Source: Chryseobacterium sp. VAUSW3
GTDB taxonomy: Bacteria; Bacteroidota; Bacteroidia; Flavobacteriales; Weeksellaceae
Direction: 5' to 3'
DNA length: 64,000 nucleotides
Assembly: GCF_002205795.1 (NCBI RefSeq)
Contig: NZ_NIUY01000001.1
Coordinates: 310,001 to 374,000 of the forward strand
Shown: positions 43,731-53,876 of the stretch, in pieces
Layout: every line of letters begins with the position of its first letter
Position numbering within the stretch: position 1 is the stretch's first letter
Translations under genes and position numbers: made by a program
Notes under the pieces: generated by a model
Database searches by the model: none
What the model was told of the DNA's origin: nothing
The model's input: the letters and a program-made list of their open reading frames with translations, nothing else

Positions 43731-45671
43731 TTACTTATCCAAAACTTCGTAAACGGAATTGTTGCTTTTGAACTCAGGCACAATATCTTTAAGAATCTTT
43801 ACCACTTCGGTCTTTTCCCTTCTTAAAGCTGCTTTGATGATCTGATTGGTAAACTGCTCAATGGCTTTAAACTCCATATTCGGGTCTTTCGAAATCAGGA
43901 TTTTCTCGTTGTGCGTCGGCAGGGTCTTGGCATCGTCGCTCAAAAGCTCTTCGTAGAGTTTTTCTCCCGGCCTCAATCCGGTGTAAATGATCTTGATGTC
44001 GGTATGCGGTTCAAAACCGGAAAGCTTGATCATCCGCGTCGCAAGATCCAGAATCTTCACCGGCTCGCCCATGTCGAAAACAAAGATTTCACCTCCTTTT
44101 CCCATGGTTCCGGCCTGAAGCACCAGATCACAGGCTTCGGGAATCGTCATGAAATACCTCACAATATCAGGATGCGTAATCGTGACCGGACCACCCTTTT
44201 CAATCTGTTTCTTGAAGTGTGGAATCACCGAGCCGTTCGAGCCCAGAACATTTCCAAACCGTGTCGTAATAAATTTCGTGGTGTTGTTTTCGGTATTCTG
44301 AAGGGCCTGCACAAAGAGTTCTGCTGCCCTTTTCGAGGCACCCATTACATTGGTAGGTTTTACTGCTTTATCCGTAGAGATCATTACGAAACGGTTCACC
44401 TTATATTTGCTCGCAAGGGTTGAAAGGTTCTTGCTGCCCAGGATATTCACAAGAATGCCTTCATGCGGATTTTCCTCAATCAGCGGAACATGCTTATAGG
44501 CCGCCGCGTGATACACCATCGAAAACTGAAACTTCTGAAACAGCGGCTCGATTCGGTGACGGTTCGAAATGTCGGCCAGAATAAACTTAAACCGGATCCT
44601 CGGAAATTTAGCAGTCATTTCCATTTCAATGTCGTAGAGCGGCGTTTCGGCCTGATCAAGTACCACAATAAGGTCTGGTTCCAGAATAGCTACCTGTCTT
44701 ACAATCTCACTGCCAATGGAACCTGCACCGCCGGTGATAAGGATCGATTTTCCGTAATGCCGCTTTTTCAGGTCCTCATTTTCAATGCGGATCGGCTTAC
44801 GGTTTAGCAAATCCTCAATCTGAAGGGATTTGATGGAACCTTCAATGTCGTTATCGCGGAGCTTCTGTACCGACGGGGCTTTAAAGACCTGCAGGTCTTT
44901 CTCCAGGAAAAGGTTCACCCAGGAATTCATTTCCTCTTTCGTCATCATCTCTTTTACCAGAACCACACCGTCCAGCATCAGGTCATCCTTGCTGTTTTTC
45001 TCAATCCGCTCTTTGCCGTAAATGGGTTTGCCTAATAAATTGGCCCGGCGGTAATCATGTCTCTGGGTAAGAAACCCCACGATATGGTAAGGCACATTGG
45101 GATTGTCGAGAATGGCACGCGCCACCGCCACCGACTGTTCATCGATGCCCAGCACCAGAATCCTTTTCCTCAGCGTACTTCGGCGGAACTCCCTGATGAT
45201 GTGAAAAAATTCCTTTACAAAAAGCCGGAAAAGAAAAAGCAGGATAAATGAAGTCGCAAAGAATATGGCCAGGAACGGAACCGACATGTGGATGACGCGC
45301 TGCCCGGTCACAAAATAATACCCGAAACTTACGAATCCCACCACCACCGTCGTGCTGAGGGTCGCCAGAAAAAGCTTGAATAAATCGATAAAAGTGGAAT
45401 GCCGGATGATGCCCGAAAAGGTGCGGAACATAAACATGAAAACCAAACTTACCCCCAGGATCAGCAGATACATGAGCCCGCGGTGCGAAAACACCTGAAT
45501 GGTACTGTAACTCAGCTTTTCAATGAGGTAGCACGAAAAAAAGATCGCGAGCGAAATAAAGAAAATATCGATGAAAAGGATGACCCAGCGCGGCAGGTAC
45601 CTTACATCCGACAGGTTCATCAGGTTATCGCCGCTGTACAGTTTAGTTTTCAGATTCTTGCCAAAGCCCAT
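43731..45671 (-). CDS. PglF/CapD-type nucleotide-sugar 4,6-dehydratase
   Basis: A 646-residue membrane protein. About four N-terminal helices (VILFIDIFFISLAIFFSCYL, GLMYLLILGVSLVFMFMF and two more) and a linker domain precede the SDR domain from about 312 (GGAGSIGSEIVRQVA). The TDKAVKPTNVMGASKRAAE stretch (about 430-446) with Met in place of the usual Tyr is the mark of the FlaA1/PglF/CapD/WbpM class. It should convert UDP-GlcNAc to the 4-keto-6-deoxy sugar used by the PglE-like aminotransferase. It is the first gene of the locus; a near-consensus box (TAATTTCG, 45734-45741, minus) lies 60 bases upstream. Confidence 0.92.
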   Translation of the reverse strand: MGFGKNLKTKLYSGDNLMNLSDVRYLPRWVILFIDIFFISLAIFFSCYLIEKLSYSTIQVFSHRGLMYLLILGVSLVFMFMFRTFSGIIRHSTFIDLFKLFLATLSTTVVVGFVSFGYYFVTGQRVIHMSVPFLAIFFATSFILLFLFRLFVKEFFHIIREFRRSTLRKRILVLGIDEQSVAVARAILDNPNVPYHIVGFLTQRHDYRRANLLGKPIYGKERIEKNSKDDLMLDGVVLVKEMMTKEEMNSWVNLFLEKDLQVFKAPSVQKLRDNDIEGSIKSLQIEDLLNRKPIRIENEDLKKRHYGKSILITGGAGSIGSEIVRQVAILEPDLIVVLDQAETPLYDIEMEMTAKFPRIRFKFILADISNRHRIEPLFQKFQFSMVYHAAAYKHVPLIEENPHEGILVNILGSKNLSTLASKYKVNRFVMISTDKAVKPTNVMGASKRAAELFVQALQNTENNTTKFITTRFGNVLGSNGSVIPHFKKQIEKGGPVTITHPDIVRYFMTIPEACDLVLQAGTMGKGGEIFVFDMGEPVKILDLATRMIKLSGFEPHTDIKIIYTGLRPGEKLYEELLSDDAKTLPTHNEKILISKDPNMEFKAIEQFTNQIIKAALRREKTEVVKILKDIVPEFKSNNSVYEVLDK

Positions 45672-45807
45672 AGCTTTAAAATATGTTTATTAAAATGCCC
45701 GTATGAGTAAGAGCATACCGCTGCACAATATTACGAAATTACACGCATTAATCTGCCGAAATCAAAGGTTTTTTAACATCGCGTTCACCGTACACTGCCT
45801 CTTCCTC

Positions 45808-45837
45808 AAAAATAAACCCGAAACTGATTTCGGGTTT
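45808..45837 (-). terminator. Terminator after the small acidic protein gene
   Basis: Perfect 10-bp stem (45814-45823 with 45828-45837), loop CTGA, with T run on the minus strand. Confidence 0.8.
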
Positions 45838-45843
45838 GCGGTA

Positions 45844-46224
45844 TCATCTGGACAGGGATTTCCTGTGGTAAGTTTTGTAAATAATCAGCCCGGCAGCAAT
45901 TATCAGCAGCAGGGGAATGTAATCATCGATAGGGATAGGATCTCCAGGGTTTGGAGAACATTCATCCTCATCCCTGGTATCAGGAGTACCATCGCAGTCA
46001 CAGTCGTCGAGAGTAACTCCTCCTTCATCCACCGTACAAGCCCCCCCAGCAGCTGCAGCAGGAGCTGCTTCAGTTTCGATATACTGTTCCTGTCTCGGCT
46101 CCGGAGCACTGGAGGACGGAGATGCCTGTTCCACAGTTTCCGCCTCGGAGAATGATGTATTGGACCATTGTGAATAAGTGATAACTGATAAGAATATAAA
46201 GACCGCAGCAATGATTTTCCGCAT
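45844..46224 (-). CDS. Small exported acidic protein with C-terminal PIDDYI-TM tail
   Basis: A 126-residue protein. MRKIIAAVFIFLSVITYSQ is a signal peptide. Then Ser/Pro/Ala-rich sequence (PSSSAPEPRQEQYI) leads to a cysteine/aspartate cluster (DDCDCDGTPDTRDEDECS) that looks like a thrombospondin-3-type calcium-binding element. The C-terminus has PIDDYI, a hydrophobic segment (IPLLLIIAAGLIIY) and a basic end (KTYHRKSLSR), the three-part layout of a sorting signal. The function is unknown. ATG 46224 lies 28 bases after an exact -7 box; the longer frame to 46254 starts inside the box. Confidence 0.8.
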   Translation of the reverse strand: MRKIIAAVFIFLSVITYSQWSNTSFSEAETVEQASPSSSAPEPRQEQYIETEAAPAAAAGGACTVDEGGVTLDDCDCDGTPDTRDEDECSPNPGDPIPIDDYIPLLLIIAAGLIIYKTYHRKSLSR

Positions 46225-46251
46225 GAGATTCGTAAGTATTAAAAATTTTGA

Positions 46252-46259
46252 CAAAGGTA
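46252..46259 (-). promoter_or_regulatory. TAnnTTTG -7 box for the small acidic protein gene
   Basis: Minus-strand TACCTTTG, 28 bases upstream of ATG 46224. Confidence 0.6.
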
Positions 46260-46430
46260 TAATAATTATTTAAAAAACATTAAAACTCAATTTTAATAAT
46301 TTTCTTTCTGTACAAATATATTATTATTAATTTATTAACATAATGTTTAAGGAAATTTTATAACAGTTCATTTCACAACCGCAGGTAGAACACCGTAAAG
46401 ACTCACAGAATGTTCCACCGATCATCTCCA

Positions 46431-49400
46431 TTATTTTCTGATTTTTTTACTGAGACTTTCACCGTTGCTCATCAGGGTTTTTACTACATACATCCCATCA
46501 GCCAGGCGGTCCGCCTCAAAACGAACTTCCCGGGTACTAGCTCCCATACGCAGCAGCAGTCTGCCCGCCGCGTCATACAGTTCGGCATTGGTAATTTTTT
46601 CGCCTGAGCTGCGGATGACAAAGCTGCTGCCTTCCCGGTAGATTTCGATTCCTGAACCCGCTGCATGAGCCGTACCAAGGGTTGTCGCAGGTTTGTACAC
46701 GATTTCAAAACGGTTGGTAAACTCACCGGCTTCGCTGGTGAAGGTGTAATCACCTGCTGTTAAATCGGTAAGGATTCCAAGCAGTTTGTCTTTCAGGTAA
46801 ATGGACTGTCCGGTGGCGAATCTGCCCCCTGCATCGTGCACGCTTATCGTATAGCTTCCTGCAACAAAATGCCGCAAACCTAAACTGATCACATCCTGAT
46901 TGGCGAAAGTATTTCTTCCGTTAATCACCACTTTCGCATCTCCCGCATAGCTGAACAGGGCATCTGAAGCCGCCGAGTTCGGGATCCGTGTATCATCTTC
47001 CGCAAACGAGTTGGTTCCGGCATCAAAATAAACGATTGCGTTGGATATGGTGAAATCTGAAGGAGTCTTAAGTTCCAACCAATACCGGTCTTTGGCAGCC
47101 TCCTTACCAAAGAAGCCTGATTCGGCGGCAGCTGTATCCCTTTGTGAATTTCTGAAAATAAGTTTTGGACTATTACTTACCGCCTTAACCAGGAAGCCCT
47201 GACCTACTTTTACATACTGATTGGGTTTCTTACCGGATGAGGTGATCGTAGCACTTCCAGGAGCTTTGGTTCCCACACCGGACGAAGCATTGAAGACCGC
47301 ATAAGCATAACCTTGGTAGGCCCCCCCCTGCTGACCAATAACGTCATTGGATTTATTGTCCCAGAATCTGATCGTGGAACTGATATAATGGCCACCCTCA
47401 CTGTTTTTGGAGTCCTCATACAGTTTTGTCAGATCAAGATTTGAAGGATAAGGATTTCCGGAAAGATTGTAGCCTCTGTTAGGCGTATTACTTAAAGCAT
47501 ATTCAAAATCGCTGTTGGCTGGAACTCCTTTAAAGATCGCAACGCCGTCATTGGAAACATAATCGTTTTTCGCTTCTTTCACGGCGTAACCTTTACCCTG
47601 AGCATAGATCCCGTCACCGTCATTTACAAAAATATTGGTGGGTTCATTCAAACGCATCACATACTGTATATATGGAACTCCTGATCCGTCAGCACCGAAG
47701 ATATACTTCATCTTCTGATCCTTTACCGGTGAAATCATATAATTATACTGCTGACGGGCTGTTGTGAAAGTAACGTTCCGCTTTACAGTAATTTTTCCCG
47801 TATTGTCACCCTGACCGATCTGGTGAAGCATACCATCGTCCTCCACTATAATTTTATCGTCGACGGTATTGATGAGACCATGAACCGTTACATGCTGGTC
47901 TTTACCGATCGTAAGCAAACCGTTGGATTCCACTTTCAAATTTTTGGTTTCAAAAGAGGGTCTGTCTGGATCTCCTGCATGATAAGCATCCCGGATAATA
48001 CTGTTCAGGTTTTCTGTCGGACCGGTTATATTGCTCCATTTGGCACTGTACCAAACCACCGCATCATTTTTTGTGAGGACGGGAATAACGTTCGAGTTTG
48101 GAGATTCACATAAATTGGAATTCAAGGCCCTTACCCTGTAGTAGTATTGGGTATTTGGCAAAAGGTTTAAATCAACAAGGTACGAAGTGACATCACCAAC
48201 ATTCAATTTCTGGTATGGTGCAACAAAATCTGGGTCATTTACTTCATAATCAATCTTAACATCATCAAGGTATATCGTATTCGAATTTGAAACTATTTTA
48301 ATTTTGACCCCCGAACTGGTTTCATTTACAGGTACAGAATATGCGGTAATTGTAGTATTATCATCACGTCTGTCAATTTCGGTTTCAACATCCCCAACAA
48401 TTTTTGAAATGATAATTTTATTTGCGGTACTGCCAGTTCTTTTCGCATTAAAAGAAATCGTTTTTATACCATCGAAAGCTGGGGTAATTAGAATACCTTG
48501 ACCTGCTCTCATTTGTACTCCTGCCGGCGCCGAAATATAATTCGATGTTGTTTTTAAAACCTGATACATATTCCACATTCCAGAATCCAGGGATACATTT
48601 GTTGCCGTGGTGTAGTATCCTGTATTGAAGTTAGAATTATTAAAGCTTTCGGAAGCCGATCCGGTACTGTACGTACCAAAAGTTGGACTAGTACTCACCT
48701 CAAGAATATAATTGGTAGCACCCGGAACCGCATCCCATGATGCGAGAAATGTAGTTGCAGTAATATCATTATCCGCTACAATATGAGCAACGGGAGCCTG
48801 AACGATTCCCTTTCCTGTAACTGCAAAATTTACAGATGCGGCTCCTCCTCCTGACACAATAACAGTACCATTATAATCTGTGCAAGCGGCTGTTGAGTGT
48901 AGTCTTGCATACACTGTGGTTTCGTTTAGTTTTTTGCCTGTATAAGGTAGACTTAATGTTGTTTGCCAGTCTGTAACCCCGTCCAAAGAATATTGATATC
49001 CTGATACTGCTGATAAATTGATGTTTCCGACAGCAGGATTTAAGAAACTTCCTTTCACTGTAAATAACTTATTGGCAGAAACCGAATTTTCAGGAACATC
49101 ACCAAATGCCAAAGAAGTCGGGTTCAGACTCAGCGTTGGAACTGTCGTTACCTGAGTGGTGATAGGATAGGGTGAAGTCGAATTATAGCTATATGAATAA
49201 ATTCTATAGTAATAGGTTGTATTGGCATCTAAAGATGCGGTTATTGATTCTGGACCAGTTGTGGTATTATCGACACATTGTACTGATGTTCCGTTACAAC
49301 CTCCCGATCTCAGATTCAGAACAGAATTAAAGGCACCGTCTACAATAATAGTGTAGTTCCCGGCATCTGTTGTCGTAAATTTATACCAAACATCATTGGC

Positions 49401-52400
49401 AGCAACAATTCCTCCGCAATCAGGATCAAGACTTTTTGTAGCGCCCTTTAAAGCCCCTGATATTGCTGCTGCATCAACAACGACATTGATAGCACCGGAA
49501 CAGTCGTCATTCTGAAGTTTTACACCCCCGCTGTTTCCTATCACAATCCCGTTCGCGGCAGTATTTGACAGACTTACAGCATTCGCAAACGTACTGCTTA
49601 CCACTAAGTTAACAGGATAAAGCTCATAAGGAGCGGTTCCTACGGCTACACCCAGATCTCCTGGTGCGGGAACCGTCATACCGGCGCCCTGCTCCGCAGC
49701 TCCCTGCCATTCCGTAAAAATATCGGCAGTAACATTGTTAGTTGTTGTTACCATCCACTCCGTTTTGAGGACTTTGGTAGCGTCTGACACCGATGGTGTT
49801 AGCGTTGCAGAAACATTCAATGACAAATCTGTAGTTCCCGATAAGTTTTTAAACGTTATTGGAGCATATCTTCCCGTTAAAGCAACACCCATTGGGAAAA
49901 CCCAATCTGCAGTTCCGTCCAGATTTCGTCGGATTAATTTGCCCGTACCTGTTGCATTAATATAAGAATTGGTATTAGAGCTTATAACCGAAGATTTATT
50001 AGGTAGAGTTAAATTAAAGCCTGACAAGGATATACTCCTATTGGTGAGGGTTAAATCTCTATTAACAGTAATGTGTGCGGCAAGCTGTACATAGTCTCCC
50101 GATTTGTCAACTTTCAGATGATCAAAATTGGTTGCACCGTTAATGGCAGCATAAAATGGGGCAGCTGGAACCGCACCTACAAAAGCCACCAAACCATTAT
50201 TAGCATTGAAGGTTCCGTTATTTGTCCATGATTTTACAATATTAAATGTTGCTCCGTTGTTCATCCCAAATGTTCCTCCCGATGCATTGGTTACTGTTCC
50301 CATGTCATTAACAACAGCACCGGAGGCCATCGTCAATGTAGAACCGTTATTAATATTTAACGCGTTGATGACCGCTCTGTTTCCTGCCGGGATATTGACA
50401 GCACTGGTGTTAAGGTTAACGGTAGGCGGTATACCTGCTCCAACAGCGGTCCCATCTGCATTCCATTCATTGTTCACATTATAGGTTGATGAGGTTCCAG
50501 TGTTGTAATTCAGTGCCGAAGAAGATCCATAGATTGGCGCATTGGCAATGACATAACCACCGTTATTGATTTCCAGAATATTGTTAATCGTGGTAAGGTT
50601 GCCGGAACCAAAATCGACACCTGCGGATAATTTCGTAGTGATATTGGCACCGATGACCAGAGAACCTCCTGAACCCGAAACTACTGTTTTGTTGCCTTTA
50701 ATCTCAAAAACAGCTCCCGAAGAACCTGTAATAGTTCGCGCAGCGCCGCTCACCAGGACATTTCCTCCGTTACCGGTTAAACTCAGCGTTTTACCTGCTA
50801 AATTGGTTGCACCTCCATTGACGATCTGAAGGACATCACCTGCATTTCCGGTTACATTAACGTTGGAGGCAAGAGTTAATGATCCGGCGGCTTTATGATT
50901 GATTAAATACGCGAAGCTTTCCGTATTTGCATTGGCAGCATTCGTGTTGGTAATCGTTTGCGTACCTGCTGCTCCATTAAAAAATACTGCTTTCGTGTTA
51001 GGTTCAAAAGAACCACCATTTGCCCAGTTACCGCCAAGATACAGGTCTCCGTTCAATCTGAATATACTGCCTGCACTTACACTTAGATTGCCGGCCAAGC
51101 CACGCGCTGCACCGGGAGAATTCACAGAACTGTTGGTGAGTGTAACATGCTGAGGCGCACCAGCACCCGCAGAACCTGAATTGGCGGTCCATTCATTTCC
51201 TACATCATATCCTGAAACGCCGTTATATATTAAGGTAGAAAGTGTTCCATAAATCGGTATATTGCTGAAATATCCACCTGCATTAATCTGCGCAGTCGTA
51301 TTGACCGTAAGCGCCGAATTATTTAGCGATACCCCACCTGACGTACTAATCGTATTAACAGTACGGTTCGCACTGTTTAATATAAATCCTCCTTTCAGAA
51401 CATTAATGATCATCGGTCCGCTCGTTGTAGGCCAATACGCATCCCCGTTATTAACGCCATAATTTGCATCCGTATTGAAGGTAAGAACTCCCGTGGTGTC
51501 ATGATAGGAGAACGCATTGCCTTCGGCATATCCCCCGTTATTGATTTGGAAAGTACCGTTAACAGTAGTTGAACCATTATTGGTGTAGGTAGCAGTCGTT
51601 GCCAAAGTACCTGTTACCGTTGTCGTACTTCCCGCATTTCTTGTTTTTGCTGTAGTGGCAGTTACTGTATGGGCAGCATTGATGACTACATTGTCATCGG
51701 CTCCCGGCACTGCATTGAGATCCCATGTTCCCGGGGTCTCCCAGTTTCCGTTGCCTGCGGAGTTAAAAGTAGCTTTGTTGATGCTTCCTGCAAGGGTTAC
51801 TGTTTTATCCGTACTCACTGCGTCGCTGTGGACGTTGATACTCCCGTTGACAGAACCTGTAACTGCATTCATTTTCAGAATAACATAAATATCCGTTGGC
51901 GGAACCGTTCCCGAAGTGGGAGTTAATGGAATATCTGCAGAAGAATATCCTGAAGCTGATGTCAATGAAATTTCATAACCTGCAGACGGCTTCACTACAA
52001 TCGGGGAAGTTCCCAACAAAGCACCTGACACTTTAAATGACTTGGGTGCCGAATCGGAGGCGGTGGTAGCGGCAAAGCCTGATAAAGTTGCTGTAGAAAC
52101 TGACGTATCTGGTGCTGCGGCAGTAATATTTACAATATAATCTTCTGTCTCTCCGTATGCACTGTTACTTGCGCCACATGCCTGTGCAGTAGTAAGGGCG
52201 GAGTCATCACCACCACGCACACGCATACGTGTTTGTCCCAAGACCGCTCCTGAAGGTACAGTGAAGTTGAAAATTCGGTTACCCCCCGCACCTGCATTTG
52301 TGGAAACAAAACCTTCGCTTGCTTCAAAAATCCCATTCTGGTTGAAATCTATCCAAACTCCTCCAAATTGATTAGAATCCGACCCGAATGTTACGGTTAC

Positions 52401-53459
52401 ACTTGCTGTTGAACCTTGATTGATATTAGGCACAGTCACTGCGTTATAAAACGTATAATATGGGGCTGATGAAGATCCTGAAGAATTATTTAATGAACCT
52501 AAAGTAACATTAGCGATATTATCCCCTGTACCCGGTCCGGTAGAATAAGTAGGAACACAATACGTCATCGTTACCAAGACTGGTGATGAAATACCACTGC
52601 TTGTACCACTGCATGTTACCACACACTTATACCAGGTTTTAGCATTTACAGTAGCTGTATAGGTAGAAGAAGTAGCTCCACTAATATTTGCATAGGTTAT
52701 ACCGTCTGTAGAACTTTGCCACTGGTACGTTACCCCTGATCCTGAAGTGATACTCTGTAAAGACAAAACTGTTGTCCCTCCACCAGTTACAGGGTTGACT
52801 GAGGCTATGGTATTTCCTGGAGAAGGTGTACCAGAACATGGAACTGAAACTATACCTGTTAATTTAATGTCATCTACTCTAAACTGTTGTGTAGTTCCTG
52901 GATTTCTAAACCGGATTCTTAAATTGGAAGTACTGGGTATTGTTCCTGTAGGAGATATTAACGCCCAAGTAGAACCATCACTTCTAGTATAACTCAATGA
53001 TGTATAATTAATTCCATCTGAACTTACTTCTACAACTAACAAATTCGCTGCACCAGCTCCACCGGATTTCCACTCACCAAAAGTTAAAGCTAAGTTAGAA
53101 TAAGCTGAAGTATTAATACCGGCAATTTCAAAATACAATCCGTTCGTTCCAGTTATAAAAACAGTCCCAGTTCCAGACGCCCCGGCATATCCTGTAGAAG
53201 GTAAACTACTTCTCACATCTCCTGTACCAGTAAATGTTAAAACACCATTATTCTGCCATCCTGCGTATGAAGAAATTGCTGTTGTTGTTGTAGGAGTTCC
53301 AATATTCTCAGAAAAAATGATCGTTTGCCCCCATGCATTTCCAAAAAAAGAAAGCAGAAGCAACAAAATAAGAGACTGCTTAAAACCTAAAGTTTTTCCA
53401 GTCTTTGGCGATTTAAAATCAGTGCGTACTCCGCCGTAAGCCCGTAAAGGTATATTCAT
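46431..53459 (-). CDS. Giant T9SS-secreted multidomain surface protein
   Basis: A 2342-residue surface protein. The N-terminus has an extended signal peptide (hydrophobic FKQSLILLLLLSFFGNAWG). Domains in order: a MAM-like/FN-like N-part; a GEVED domain (about 300-450, WIDFNQNGIFEASEGF, MRVRGGDDSALT); repeats of the SxLxGFAxTTAS type; two copies of a long beta-helix-like module (about 600-1200, INNGGYF..PIYG..NEWT); a PPC-like domain (about 1320-1430); an FN3-type domain (near 1585); the shared module (from about 1870); and a T9SS sorting domain (AELYDAAGRLLLRMG and DGMYVVKTLMSNGES) ending SLSKKIRK. Probably an adhesin. Confidence 0.88.
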   Translation of the reverse strand: MNIPLRAYGGVRTDFKSPKTGKTLGFKQSLILLLLLSFFGNAWGQTIIFSENIGTPTTTTAISSYAGWQNNGVLTFTGTGDVRSSLPSTGYAGASGTGTVFITGTNGLYFEIAGINTSAYSNLALTFGEWKSGGAGAANLLVVEVSSDGINYTSLSYTRSDGSTWALISPTGTIPSTSNLRIRFRNPGTTQQFRVDDIKLTGIVSVPCSGTPSPGNTIASVNPVTGGGTTVLSLQSITSGSGVTYQWQSSTDGITYANISGATSSTYTATVNAKTWYKCVVTCSGTSSGISSPVLVTMTYCVPTYSTGPGTGDNIANVTLGSLNNSSGSSSAPYYTFYNAVTVPNINQGSTASVTVTFGSDSNQFGGVWIDFNQNGIFEASEGFVSTNAGAGGNRIFNFTVPSGAVLGQTRMRVRGGDDSALTTAQACGASNSAYGETEDYIVNITAAAPDTSVSTATLSGFAATTASDSAPKSFKVSGALLGTSPIVVKPSAGYEISLTSASGYSSADIPLTPTSGTVPPTDIYVILKMNAVTGSVNGSINVHSDAVSTDKTVTLAGSINKATFNSAGNGNWETPGTWDLNAVPGADDNVVINAAHTVTATTAKTRNAGSTTTVTGTLATTATYTNNGSTTVNGTFQINNGGYAEGNAFSYHDTTGVLTFNTDANYGVNNGDAYWPTTSGPMIINVLKGGFILNSANRTVNTISTSGGVSLNNSALTVNTTAQINAGGYFSNIPIYGTLSTLIYNGVSGYDVGNEWTANSGSAGAGAPQHVTLTNSSVNSPGAARGLAGNLSVSAGSIFRLNGDLYLGGNWANGGSFEPNTKAVFFNGAAGTQTITNTNAANANTESFAYLINHKAAGSLTLASNVNVTGNAGDVLQIVNGGATNLAGKTLSLTGNGGNVLVSGAARTITGSSGAVFEIKGNKTVVSGSGGSLVIGANITTKLSAGVDFGSGNLTTINNILEINNGGYVIANAPIYGSSSALNYNTGTSSTYNVNNEWNADGTAVGAGIPPTVNLNTSAVNIPAGNRAVINALNINNGSTLTMASGAVVNDMGTVTNASGGTFGMNNGATFNIVKSWTNNGTFNANNGLVAFVGAVPAAPFYAAINGATNFDHLKVDKSGDYVQLAAHITVNRDLTLTNRSISLSGFNLTLPNKSSVISSNTNSYINATGTGKLIRRNLDGTADWVFPMGVALTGRYAPITFKNLSGTTDLSLNVSATLTPSVSDATKVLKTEWMVTTTNNVTADIFTEWQGAAEQGAGMTVPAPGDLGVAVGTAPYELYPVNLVVSSTFANAVSLSNTAANGIVIGNSGGVKLQNDDCSGAINVVVDAAAISGALKGATKSLDPDCGGIVAANDVWYKFTTTDAGNYTIIVDGAFNSVLNLRSGGCNGTSVQCVDNTTTGPESITASLDANTTYYYRIYSYSYNSTSPYPITTQVTTVPTLSLNPTSLAFGDVPENSVSANKLFTVKGSFLNPAVGNINLSAVSGYQYSLDGVTDWQTTLSLPYTGKKLNETTVYARLHSTAACTDYNGTVIVSGGGAASVNFAVTGKGIVQAPVAHIVADNDITATTFLASWDAVPGATNYILEVSTSPTFGTYSTGSASESFNNSNFNTGYYTTATNVSLDSGMWNMYQVLKTTSNYISAPAGVQMRAGQGILITPAFDGIKTISFNAKRTGSTANKIIISKIVGDVETEIDRRDDNTTITAYSVPVNETSSGVKIKIVSNSNTIYLDDVKIDYEVNDPDFVAPYQKLNVGDVTSYLVDLNLLPNTQYYYRVRALNSNLCESPNSNVIPVLTKNDAVVWYSAKWSNITGPTENLNSIIRDAYHAGDPDRPSFETKNLKVESNGLLTIGKDQHVTVHGLINTVDDKIIVEDDGMLHQIGQGDNTGKITVKRNVTFTTARQQYNYMISPVKDQKMKYIFGADGSGVPYIQYVMRLNEPTNIFVNDGDGIYAQGKGYAVKEAKNDYVSNDGVAIFKGVPANSDFEYALSNTPNRGYNLSGNPYPSNLDLTKLYEDSKNSEGGHYISSTIRFWDNKSNDVIGQQGGAYQGYAYAVFNASSGVGTKAPGSATITSSGKKPNQYVKVGQGFLVKAVSNSPKLIFRNSQRDTAAAESGFFGKEAAKDRYWLELKTPSDFTISNAIVYFDAGTNSFAEDDTRIPNSAASDALFSYAGDAKVVINGRNTFANQDVISLGLRHFVAGSYTISVHDAGGRFATGQSIYLKDKLLGILTDLTAGDYTFTSEAGEFTNRFEIVYKPATTLGTAHAAGSGIEIYREGSSFVIRSSGEKITNAELYDAAGRLLLRMGASTREVRFEADRLADGMYVVKTLMSNGESLSKKIRK

Positions 53460-53510
53460 CTATTGGTATATTTTTTAATTACAGTTGTGTTCCCAACTAT
53501 TTTGGGGGAG

Positions 53511-53518
53511 CAAAATTA
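53511..53518 (-). promoter_or_regulatory. TAnnTTTG -7 box for the 2342-residue gene
   Basis: Minus-strand TAATTTTG, about 52 bases upstream of the ATG at 53459. A stem CCCAA/TTGGG (53492-53506) lies just downstream of it in the transcript. Confidence 0.6.
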
Positions 53519-53827
53519 CACTTTTTTTCATTCCACCAAGGAAAAAATTAAATTTATATCAACAATTCTCAACTTATTATTAATTCATCTAAACGATTGT
53601 TTAAAATCGTTCATATATCAACAAAGACGATATAACCAATCGGGTTTACCTATTTTTCTCAGAAAAGGTCATTATAAAATCGTTCAGATGTAAACCCGGC
53701 ATTAGGAAAAAACCCGTAAACAACCGAACATTTATTAAGTTTATCTGTCTTGGGAATCAGAACTCTGAAATTTGTCATACACTAAATATTGCCGCTGCCT
53801 TTAAAAAAAATCCTCCCAGATCATCAT
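53519..53827. other. Intergenic with inverted and direct repeats
   Basis: Contains CGGGTTTAC (53641-53649) inverted as GTAAACCCG (53690-53698), and a 12-base direct repeat TAAAATCGTTCA (53602-53613 and 53675-53686). No gene is supported. Confidence 0.4.
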
Positions 53828-53858
53828 AAAAAAAGAAGCGCTTTTTCAAGCGCTTCTT
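53828..53858 (-). terminator. Terminator after the 1138-residue T9SS gene
   Basis: AGAAGCGCTT pairs with AAGCGCTTCT (53834-53843 with 53848-53857), flanked by an A run (T run on the minus strand). Confidence 0.8.
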
Positions 53859-53876
53859 CTGTCATTTAAATTTCAG

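Noticed and set aside
45903-46211. 102-codon minus-strand frame overlapping the small acidic protein
   Set aside because: Out-of-frame shadow of the signal-peptide-bearing gene, which has a promoter and terminator that fit.
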